5,506 nt of DNA from Actinomycetota bacterium (lineage in GTDB: Bacteria; Actinomycetota; Actinomycetes; Actinomycetales; Microbacteriaceae), in NCBI GenBank assembly GCA_009927245.1, contig RFNI01000076.1:1-5506 (forward strand), given 5' to 3'. Position 1 is the stretch's first letter; every line of letters starts with the position of its first letter. The notes under the pieces were generated by a model. That model worked only from the letters and a program-made list of their open reading frames with translations, made no database searches and was not told the origin of the DNA. Shown here in pieces: positions 1-5,132 of this stretch. Made by a program: the position numbers and the translations under genes.

Positions 1-507
1 GGATGGCTTGCATCAAGAAGCAGGAAGTAAGGCTGTAGTTGATCTCCATGGTCGTCTGGACAGAGTTATCTGTCTGGGATGTAAGAAAGTCATTAGACGT
101 TTCGAGATGGATGGGCTTTTGCAGGAACTCAATCCTGATATCACAAAAGACAATATGGTTGAGTTCACTCCTGATGGCGATGCTGAAATTGAGGGAACAG
201 CTAACTTTCAAGTTCCTAACTGTCAGAGCTGCGATGGCATTCTGAAACCAGATGTAGTTTTCTTTGGTGAATCAGTTCCAGCACAGAGAGTTGAGCAGGC
301 TTGAACCAATTGGCATCAGCTGATGCCATGCTTGTGGCAGGTTCTTCACTGACAGTGAACTCTGGATTTAGGTTTGCTAAACAGGCTGCTAAAACAGGTA
401 AGCCACTGGTTATTGTAAATATCGGACCAACCAGAGGCGACAATTTGGCTATTGCCAAAATCGAAGCAAACACTTCCCTAGCTTTAGAAAGGCTACTCAT
501 TGACTGA
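1..507 (+). pseudogene. Sir2 family NAD-dependent protein deacylase, class II (SIRT4-like); 5' end outside window, internal frameshift
   Basis: Sirtuins remove acyl groups from lysines using NAD+, in the cytoplasm. The reading frame enters the window at position 2 with DGLHQEAGS, the end of the usual TQNVDGLH motif, so the N-terminal Rossmann half is missing only because the window starts here. Visible: the catalytic His in VVDLHG (nt 47-49), the zinc Cys pairs CLGC (71-82) and CQSC (221-232), and KPDVVFFGE. The stretch between the Cys pairs (LNPD...PDGD...FQVP) resembles the class II, SIRT4-like group. The frame stops at TGA 302-304, but the conserved remainder (LASADAMLVAGSSL, FRFA, VNIGPTRGD) continues in the -1 frame from 301 to the TGA at 505-507. 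One extra base between 301 and 302 would join both halves with family-typical spacing. So this is a recent deletion mutant or an assembly error; no canonical slippery heptamer is visible. TTG at 301 overlaps the stop, so re-initiation is conceivable. Family assignment is firm; pseudogene status is uncertain. Confidence 0.85.
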
Positions 508-1093
508 GACTCACCTAGGTTTACTGCGTCACGGTCAAACTGATTGGAATATCGATTTACGTTTACAAGGTTCCAGTGACATCCCACTAAACGAAACAGG
601 TATTCGACAAGCAGAGCTTGCGGCTAACTACTTAAACGCATCCGACTGGGATCTAGTGCTTTCCTCTCCCCTATCTAGAGCACATGACACCGCAAAGACT
701 GTTGCGGCTGAACTAGGTTTGAATCTCGTTATTGTTCCAGAACTCATTGAAAGATCTTTTGGTGTTGCAGAAGGAATGAGTCACAGCGAGTGGCGCACGC
801 TTTATGAATCTCACGCTGATATTCCAGGTATTGAATCCTTAGAGGATTTGCATTTTAGAAGTGAAGCACTACTTAGGTTGCTTGCCACTGAGTATGACGG
901 CCAGAGGATTCTGGCTGTGTCACACGGCGCGCTAATTAGAACACTCATGAAAATTATTAGCGATGGTAGGTATCCATTAGATGGCGATCGTCTAGGAAAT
1001 GTGTCTTTAAACCGTTTCACTTTCTCCGATGGCATTTGGAGCGTAAGTGACTATAACCCTGCTTCGCTATCTGATCTCACTAAAGAGCTTTAG
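500..1093 (+). CDS. Histidine phosphatase family protein (phosphoglycerate mutase-like)
   Basis: A 197-residue protein of the histidine phosphatase (PGAM-like) superfamily, whose members transfer a phosphoryl group from a small metabolite or phosphoprotein to a catalytic His. Visible: the RHG motif in LLRHGQTDWN (R10, H11 nucleophile), SSPLSRAHDTA with phosphate-binding R60, ERSFGVAEG with proton-donor E84, and VSHGALIRTL with the second catalytic His H142. The full pocket is present and the length fits the single-domain family. The TTG start at 500 is chosen because AGAAAGG at 486-492 lies 7 bases upstream and the RHG motif falls 10 residues in, as usual. The gene overlaps the sirtuin stop by 8 bases, so translation is probably coupled and the two genes co-transcribed. 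Its 3' end overlaps the convergent glycosyltransferase gene by 27 bases. The substrate cannot be read from the sequence: cofactor-dependent mutase is unlikely at this length, and broad-specificity phosphatase (GpmB/CobC-like) is the safest description. Confidence 0.92.
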   Translation: MTETHLGLLRHGQTDWNIDLRLQGSSDIPLNETGIRQAELAANYLNASDWDLVLSSPLSRAHDTAKTVAAELGLNLVIVPELIERSFGVAEGMSHSEWRTLYESHADIPGIESLEDLHFRSEALLRLLATEYDGQRILAVSHGALIRTLMKIISDGRYPLDGDRLGNVSLNRFTFSDGIWSVSDYNPASLSDLTKEL

Positions 1094-2137
1094 CAGAGCA
1101 TCAGCTGAGGAATCCCAGTTAAACTTCTTGGCTTGAGTCAATGAATCAACTGAAGCCTTCTCCCAAGTGCTTGTTTCTTCTAGTTCTTCTATACGCTTAG
1201 CGAATTCGACTGCATCATCTGCTTGAAAATACTTCCCTGCAATACCTGCAACCTCGTGGAAAATCTCTAGATCTGAAACAACAACTGGGGTTCCCTGTTG
1301 CATGGCTTCAACCAGAGGGATTCCAAAGCCCTCATCTTTGCTTGCTGTGACAAGTGCAAAAGAGTCTTGAAGCAAACTTTGATACTCAGAATCTGTTACT
1401 CCCCCGTGGAAGACAACCTTTGCGCCTAAGTTCTTCGCGAGATCTGCTAACTCGGCTTTTCTAGAAGCATCAATCTTGCTCAGCAAGTGAAGTTCGAACT
1501 CTGGAACTAAAGCTGCCCCTTTGATTAGAGTCTCAACGTTCTTGTATGGCATGAAAGAGCCGATGTATAGAAGCTTTCGGCTAGTAGGGAATGTTCGTGA
1601 AGTTGAAGCTGGTGTGCCTGGTGCGGCGTTATAAACAACACCAACTTCACGTTTGGTTAGCTTGTTTAGCTCAATTAGTTTCTTCGTAGTCTCTGAGACT
1701 GTGGCAATTGCATCTGCTCTGTTCAGTAGAAGTTTCTGAGGCAGGTAGGACAGGTGATACAAACGCCAAATCAGCTGAACCAGCACGTTTAGATCTTGTG
1801 GTGGTTTTCTGTGGCGATAGTAGATCAGGTCATGAAGAGTCAGAACTAGCTTGTACTTTCTGCCAGCGGTTCCCATGATCTGCATAGGTGAGAAAACATG
1901 AGTTGCACCAAGTTTGTTGAGCTTTCGAGCTATGGCAAACTCGGAGACCGACTGAGGGTTATTTAGTAAAACGAATTCAACGCCTTCAGGTAGATGCTCT
2001 AGTTGTCTTAGGTCGTAGATGATTGCAACTACTTTGACCTTCTGAGAAAGCGCTTTGATGAGTTCAACAGAAAACCTTGAGATGCCATCGTGGTGGTCAA
2101 GACGGATGAACCTAGCATCGAAGTGAAGTCTCTCCAT
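1067..2137 (-). CDS. GT4-family glycosyltransferase (GT-B fold, glycosyltransferase family 1 domain)
   Basis: A 356-residue cytoplasmic or membrane-associated retaining glycosyltransferase that probably moves a sugar from a nucleotide-sugar donor to a glycan or lipid. The N-terminal acceptor half has LVLTLHDLIYYRHR (about 97-110), typical of the mannosyltransferase-like branch. The C-terminal donor half starts near 188 with LLYIGSFMPYKNVETLIKG, followed by VVFHGGVTDSEYQSLL (241-256). It then carries the E-x7-E motif, E269 and E277, in DEGFGIPLVEAMQQGTPVV. No transmembrane helix or signal peptide is evident. ATG at 2137 follows the hydrolase stop by only 2 bases and has no clear Shine-Dalgarno sequence, so translation probably depends on the upstream gene. 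The residues after the LHD motif include a basic/aromatic patch (YYRHRKPPQ). The 3' end runs 27 bases into the convergent phosphatase gene. Acceptor and sugar are unknown; a cell-envelope polysaccharide or glycolipid role is inference from the family only. Confidence 0.93.
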   Translation of the reverse strand: MERLHFDARFIRLDHHDGISRFSVELIKALSQKVKVVAIIYDLRQLEHLPEGVEFVLLNNPQSVSEFAIARKLNKLGATHVFSPMQIMGTAGRKYKLVLTLHDLIYYRHRKPPQDLNVLVQLIWRLYHLSYLPQKLLLNRADAIATVSETTKKLIELNKLTKREVGVVYNAAPGTPASTSRTFPTSRKLLYIGSFMPYKNVETLIKGAALVPEFELHLLSKIDASRKAELADLAKNLGAKVVFHGGVTDSEYQSLLQDSFALVTASKDEGFGIPLVEAMQQGTPVVVSDLEIFHEVAGIAGKYFQADDAVEFAKRIEELEETSTWEKASVDSLTQAKKFNWDSSADALLKLFSEIR

Positions 2138-2139
2138 GG

Positions 2140-3036
2140 CTAATCGAGTTCACTAATGAAGGTGCTAATCACATCTACTGTCTCTTGAGCGGCTTCGTAG
2201 TGCACTAGGTGACCACAGTTCTTGATGACGTGAACACTCGACTTAGGCATTCTCTTAGCAATTTCTTGGACTGCTGAAACAGGAGTGATTTCATCCATAT
2301 CTGCAGCCACCAAAAGTATTGGTTTCTTGATTGAAGAAATGTACGGCTGAAGTGTGTTCGAGATGGATGCGATGTATGACTGCCAAACCACATCTGAGTT
2401 AGCAAAACTGTTGAAGTAGTGACTGTGTTGAAGTTTGATCCAAGAACGCAATTCTTTGTCTTGAGATTTTGTGGTGTAACTACTCATTGAATCAACAAGC
2501 AATCTAGTCTTCAACATTCGAAGTCCTAGGTTCTGTGGAATCACGTGTGCTATCCAATAGAAAGTTTTCACAAACTGCATCAAGAACCAAGAGAGACCTT
2601 TGGTGACTCCTCCTGCAACAGGGTTGATGCAGACAAGTGCTTTGCTGAACTTGTATTTAGATTCCGCACCCGAAACGATAAGTGTTCCAAATGAGTGCCC
2701 GATCGCTATCGGCTGATCTAGATTAACAGCCTTGAGAAATTCATTGAACCATTCGATGTAGTTCTCGAGAGTGTGCTTTGCCTTCAATGGAGCTGATGTT
2801 CCAAAACCTGGAAGATCAGGAGCGTAAATGTTGAACTGGCTTAGTCCACCAGCAAAAGACTCGAGCCCCTTATGGGTGCCACGATAGCCATGAAGTAAAA
2901 CGATATTTTGAGGCTTCTCTTTTTTGGCAACCTGCGCTGGGTAAAACCAGTAATCGCAAGGAACCCCGTTGACCTCAACGGTTCGCTTGGTAGCGCGAGA
3001 CTCAGCTAATTCCATTAGCTCCGCAGCGGTACTCAT
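2140..3036 (-). CDS. Alpha/beta hydrolase fold protein
   Basis: A 298-residue alpha/beta hydrolase. From ATG at 3036, visible are the oxyanion-loop HG in LLHGYRG (about 49-50) and DLPGFGTS. The nucleophile elbow GHSFG has Ser at about 115. A cap region of about 100 residues is rich in aromatic residues (WFLMQFVKTFYWIAHVIP), and might contact a lipid or membrane. VAADMDEITP carries the acid Asp at about 248, and NCGHLVHYE the catalytic His at about 276. The Ser-Asp-His triad is complete. Three in-frame starts lie together (TTG 3042, ATG 3039, ATG 3036). GAGGA at 3043-3047 sits 6 bases from the third, so 3036 is preferred. The gene heads a two-gene unit with the glycosyltransferase 2 bases downstream, and is divergent from the exonuclease gene. 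Substrate is unknown: esterase, lipase or C-C hydrolase are all possible, and the pairing suggests acyl or lipid chemistry on a glycoconjugate (inference). Confidence 0.9.
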   Translation of the reverse strand: MSTAAELMELAESRATKRTVEVNGVPCDYWFYPAQVAKKEKPQNIVLLHGYRGTHKGLESFAGGLSQFNIYAPDLPGFGTSAPLKAKHTLENYIEWFNEFLKAVNLDQPIAIGHSFGTLIVSGAESKYKFSKALVCINPVAGGVTKGLSWFLMQFVKTFYWIAHVIPQNLGLRMLKTRLLVDSMSSYTTKSQDKELRSWIKLQHSHYFNSFANSDVVWQSYIASISNTLQPYISSIKKPILLVAADMDEITPVSAVQEIAKRMPKSSVHVIKNCGHLVHYEAAQETVDVISTFISELD

Positions 3037-3042
3037 CATCAA

Positions 3043-3047
3043 TCCTC
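3043..3047 (-). promoter_or_regulatory. Ribosome binding site deciding the hydrolase start
   Basis: GAGGA read on the minus strand lies 6 bases upstream of ATG 3036 but only 3 bases from ATG 3039, and touches TTG 3042. This spacing favours the most downstream of the three clustered start codons. Confidence 0.55.
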
Positions 3048-3062
3048 AGTAGGTTTCAATAC

Positions 3063-3076
3063 TTAGACAAGTCTAA
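3063..3076. promoter_or_regulatory. Perfect palindrome, candidate operator between divergent genes
   Basis: TTAGAC-AA-GTCTAA is a perfect inverted repeat with 6-base arms and a 2-base spacer. It sits in the intergenic region between the hydrolase (-) and exonuclease (+) starts, 27 bases from the hydrolase ATG and 53 bases from the exonuclease GTG. It has the size of a dimeric regulator site; the stem is too short and AT-rich to look like a terminator. The binding protein is not identifiable from the sequence. Confidence 0.4.
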
Positions 3077-3116
3077 TCAGCGACTGTTTCTAATAGGCTT
3101 TGTCCATGGTCGCTAC

Positions 3117-3122
3117 TAGTCT
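3117..3122 (+). promoter_or_regulatory. Candidate -10 element for a leaderless exonuclease transcript
   Basis: TAGTCT fits the actinobacterial TANNNT -10 pattern and its last T lies 7 bases before the G of GTG 3129, the spacing expected when the mRNA begins at the start codon. No Shine-Dalgarno sequence precedes either start candidate. No good -35 box is visible at 16-18 bases. Confidence 0.35.
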
Positions 3123-3128
3123 TTGAGG

Positions 3129-3863
3129 GTGAATGAAAATACATCAAAGCTTGAGCTCCCTTCTTGGTTAGACACGATTGCCGTCTTCGACACCGAAACC
3201 ACTGGATTAAACCTTCGTGAAGACCGCATTGTTACCGCTTCTATCCAGAGACTGAATGCCAATGGAGATGTTCTAGCTGGCGGCAAAGACTGGGTAATCA
3301 ACCCGGGTATCCCAATCCCAGAGATTGCTAGCAAGGTGCATGGTTACTACGACAAAGATGTAGTGGACTCCCCTGCCGCAGCCATTGCCATTCCAGAGAT
3401 TCTTGATGCGATCAACGCATGCTTTGCCGAAGGTATTCCAGTGCTGGCATACAACGCTGCCTACGACTTCACCATCCTGCATTACGAGGCAGTTCGATAC
3501 GGTCTACACCCAGTTGAATTCGGAACTGTGATTGATCCCCTGGTTATCGATAAGACCATCGACAAATACCGCAAGGGAAAGAGAACTCTTGGCGCAGCAG
3601 CTGAGCGTTACAGCGTAACTTTGGACAATGCACACACAGCAAAAGACGATGCAATTGCTGCCGGGCACGTAGGTTTAGCCATGCTTCGATACTTCAAGGC
3701 TCAGGCTCAGCCAGTTGTTCCATTCCCATCTTCAATGCAAGAACTTCACGATCTTCAAGCCAAGTGGGCTGATGAGATTGAAGCTAGTTACGCTAAGTGG
3801 CGTCAGACCGATGTCCCTGATTACAAGCCGCTATTTGGCTGGCCGGTAAAGAACTTCGGTTAA
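3129..3863 (+). CDS. DEDDh 3'-5' exonuclease, DnaQ/DNA polymerase III epsilon-like
   Basis: A single-strand-specific 3'-5' exonuclease of the DnaQ-like superfamily, using two metal ions. Numbered from TTG 3123 (two residues more than the chosen start): ExoI motif VFDTETTGL with D23 and E25; ExoII NAAYDFTIL with D115; ExoIII HTAKDDA with general base H171 and D176. All five DEDDh residues are present. The last about 45 residues (SMQELHDLQAKWADE ... LFGWPV) form the conserved extension of the stand-alone actinobacterial exonuclease group, distinct from proofreading epsilon subunits and from RNase T. A TAG at 3117-3119 closes the frame, leaving TTG 3123 or GTG 3129. GTG is preferred because a TANNNT box is placed for leaderless initiation and no Shine-Dalgarno exists; TTG remains possible. 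The gene is monocistronic: divergent from the hydrolase and ended by a strong hairpin. The role is probably DNA repair or turnover; the exact substrate is inferred. Confidence 0.93.
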   Translation: MNENTSKLELPSWLDTIAVFDTETTGLNLREDRIVTASIQRLNANGDVLAGGKDWVINPGIPIPEIASKVHGYYDKDVVDSPAAAIAIPEILDAINACFAEGIPVLAYNAAYDFTILHYEAVRYGLHPVEFGTVIDPLVIDKTIDKYRKGKRTLGAAAERYSVTLDNAHTAKDDAIAAGHVGLAMLRYFKAQAQPVVPFPSSMQELHDLQAKWADEIEASYAKWRQTDVPDYKPLFGWPVKNFG

Positions 3864-3867
3864 AACA

Positions 3868-3895
3868 AAAATGGACTCCAGTTGGAGTCCATTTT
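3868..3895. terminator. Bidirectional rho-independent terminator
   Basis: The arms at 3868-3880 and 3883-3895 are perfectly complementary (13 bases, core TGGACTCCA / TGGAGTCCA) around a GT centre. The + strand continues TTTTCTTT and the minus strand TTTTTGTTTT, so the hairpin can stop transcription from both sides. It lies 4 bases after the exonuclease stop and 15 bases after the rpmE2 stop, in the convergent gap, and so serves both genes. Confidence 0.92.
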
Positions 3896-3910
3896 CTTTG
3901 TGACCAGAAA

Positions 3911-4168
3911 CTAGTTCTTTTCACCAAACTTCTTGTAACGAGCGTTGAAGCGCTCAACACGACCTGCTGAGTCCATGATTCTCTGCTTACCTGTGTAGAA
4001 CGGGTGAGATTCAGATGAGATTTCAACATCGAATACTGGGTAGGTGTTACCGTCTTCCCACTCGATGGTCTTGTTGCTGGTGACTGTTGAACGAGTCAAG
4101 AATGCAACGCCAGAAGCTAGGTCACGGAAAACCACTGCCTCATACTTTGGGTGGATGTCAGCCTTCAT
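3911..4168 (-). CDS. rpmE2: 50S ribosomal protein L31 type B
   Basis: An 85-residue L31 of the type B (zinc-independent, C-minus) class, which sits at the central protuberance of the 50S subunit and bridges to the 30S head. It begins MKADIHPKYEAVVFRD and contains the family core SSESHPFYTGKQR and the tail GRVERFNARYKKFG. It has no cysteine at all, so the CxxC zinc site of type A is absent. An in-frame TTG at 4183 would add five residues. ATG 4168 is preferred: it matches the family N-terminus and has GAAAGA at 4176-4181, 7 bases upstream. It lies downstream of the ABC ATPase gene on the same strand with an 85-base gap containing its own likely promoter, and ends at the bidirectional terminator. 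In many actinobacteria type B L31 is a Zur-repressed spare used in zinc shortage. No convincing Zur box is visible here, so it may be the main L31. Confidence 0.97.
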   Translation of the reverse strand: MKADIHPKYEAVVFRDLASGVAFLTRSTVTSNKTIEWEDGNTYPVFDVEISSESHPFYTGKQRIMDSAGRVERFNARYKKFGEKN

Positions 4169-4220
4169 AGGAAAATCTTTCAATTCAAATGGGATTTAGT
4201 GCTCTACGCACCAGTTAGAA

Positions 4221-4229
4221 ACTATACCA
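4221..4229 (-). promoter_or_regulatory. Candidate extended -10 promoter for rpmE2
   Basis: On the minus strand TGG-TATAGT reads as an extended -10 (TGn plus TATAAT with one mismatch), between the ABC ATPase stop and rpmE2. The predicted transcript start is near 4214, giving a leader of about 45 bases with a Shine-Dalgarno sequence. The -35 region (TGGCTA at 17 bases) is poor, which extended -10 promoters tolerate. Confidence 0.5.
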
Positions 4230-4253
4230 GAGTGTTGGCTGGTTAGCCAGAGC

Positions 4254-5036
4254 CTACTTGGCTCTAACCGCAAACCGTCCACCTAAGAAGACCACTTCTA
4301 GAGGAATTCCGTAGGCCTCGCTAAGTTTTTCGGTGGTTAGAGTCTGGGTTATTGGGCCCAAAGCCGAGATTTGGCCGTCTTTCAGGATCAGAGCGTGGGT
4401 AAACCCAGTTGGGATCTCTTCCAGGTGGTGAGTCACCATGATGATGGCTGGAGCTTCTGGATGTGAGGCGTATCCCCCAAGAATCTTGATGGTTGCTTCC
4501 CTTGACCCAATATCTAAGCTGGCAACTGGTTCATCTAGTAGAAGAAGTTCTGGGTCAGGCATAACGGCTCTAGCGATCTGAACTCGTTTACGTTCACCAT
4601 CGCTCAGTGTTCCAAATGGTCTATCGGCATGCTCAGCTAGGTGCCATTCCCCTAGAACTCTCTTGGCGCGCTTGATATCGACTTCTTCGTAGGTCTCTTT
4701 AAACCTGCCGGTAATTGCATAACTGGCTGTCATAACCGCATCCAGCACTGGCTCTGAGTTAGGAATGCGATTAGCAACAGCTGTTGAGGCGAAACCAATT
4801 CTGGTTCTTAGATCAAAGACATTTACCTCGCCCAGAGTTTTACCTAAAACTTGAGCGTTACCCTGGCTTGGTTGCAGATGGGTACCAGCAACTCTCAGCA
4901 AAGTTGTCTTACCGGCACCGTTAGGGCCGACGATTACCCAACGTTCGTTTGGCTTTACCTGCCAGGTAATGTTCTGGAGGATGGTTTTGCCACCACGGGT
5001 GACAGACACGTTGTCAAAATTGAGAACTTCGTTCAT
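4254..5036 (-). CDS. ABC transporter-type ATP-binding protein (YlmA/ModF-like ATPase)
   Basis: A 260-residue single ABC nucleotide-binding domain. Walker A is GPNGAGKT (37-44). The signature is LSDGE (144-148) in the context GERKRVQIARAV. Walker B is LLLLDEP with E169, followed by D-loop ASLD (172-175), and the switch His is H203 in VTHHLEEIP. At the Q-loop, where most transporters have Gln (IGxxxQ), this protein reads IGFASTA with Thr85. The B. subtilis YlmA/ModF-like branch also departs from Gln here, as far as I recall. No membrane subunit or binding protein is encoded next to it, so it may not be part of a classical transporter. It is divergent from serB; in Mycobacterium an ABC ATPase gene (Rv3041c) also lies beside serB2, from memory, suggesting an old neighbourhood. 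The ATG at 5036 has no Shine-Dalgarno sequence; TAGGCT (5045-5050) could be a -10 for a nearly leaderless mRNA. Substrate and partner are unknown. Confidence 0.93.
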   Translation of the reverse strand: MNEVLNFDNVSVTRGGKTILQNITWQVKPNERWVIVGPNGAGKTTLLRVAGTHLQPSQGNAQVLGKTLGEVNVFDLRTRIGFASTAVANRIPNSEPVLDAVMTASYAITGRFKETYEEVDIKRAKRVLGEWHLAEHADRPFGTLSDGERKRVQIARAVMPDPELLLLDEPVASLDIGSREATIKILGGYASHPEAPAIIMVTHHLEEIPTGFTHALILKDGQISALGPITQTLTTEKLSEAYGIPLEVVFLGGRFAVRAK

Positions 5037-5132
5037 AGTTTTTTAGCCTAGGCGAGAAAAGCCGAACCTTTTGCTAGACACTCAAGGACTTAAACGAACC
5101 GAACGCTCTTGGATTACTTATATAGTTTGTTT
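5037..5132. promoter_or_regulatory. Divergent promoter region between the ABC ATPase gene and serB
   Basis: This 96-base gap holds starts in both directions. On the + strand, TATAGT (5121-5126) is the serB -10 candidate. On the minus strand, TAGGCT (5045-5050), 8 bases before the ABC ATG, is a weaker TANNNT candidate. Small repeats are present: AAAAG and CTTTT facing each other at 5057-5072, and CCGAAC twice at 5062 and 5099. None is strong enough to call an operator. Confidence 0.4.
5121..5126 (+). promoter_or_regulatory. Candidate -10 element for leaderless serB transcript
   Basis: TATAGT matches TATAAT at five of six bases and its last T lies 7 bases before the A of the serB ATG. Transcription would then begin at or next to the start codon, and there is no Shine-Dalgarno sequence between. 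The -35 position (about 5098-5103, ACCGAA) is poor. Confidence 0.5.

Noticed and set aside
290..305. Programmed -1 ribosomal frameshift in the sirtuin gene
   Set aside because: The sequence before the stop (CAG GCT TGA) is not a slippery heptamer, Ala-tRNA would not re-pair in the -1 frame, and I see no strong downstream structure.
216..587. A 123-codon minus-strand open frame across the sirtuin frameshift and into the phosphatase gene
   Set aside because: It lies antisense to clearly conserved coding sequence on the + strand, its translation shows no recognisable domain, and the + strand codes well in both sirtuin pieces.
811..1035. A short minus-strand open frame inside the histidine phosphatase gene
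   Set aside because: Antisense shadow; the + strand here encodes the catalytic VSHGALIRTL segment.
3064..3094. TAGACA (3064-3069) and TCTAAT (3089-3094) as a -35/-10 promoter for the exonuclease gene
   Set aside because: Each box matches the consensus at five of six bases, but the spacer is 19 bases and the resulting leader would have no Shine-Dalgarno sequence. The leaderless option fits better, though this one cannot be excluded.
4171..4181. GAAA-GAT-TTTC in the rpmE2 leader, as a Zur-type operator
   Set aside because: The arms are only 4 bases, the flanks do not extend the symmetry, and it coincides with the Shine-Dalgarno and spacer, so chance is a sufficient explanation.
4236..4249. 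Hairpin TGGCT-GGTT-AGCCA after the ABC ATPase stop, as a terminator
   Set aside because: The stem is only 5 bp and no T-run follows on the minus strand. It overlaps the possible -35 area of rpmE2, so read-through into rpmE2 is likely.
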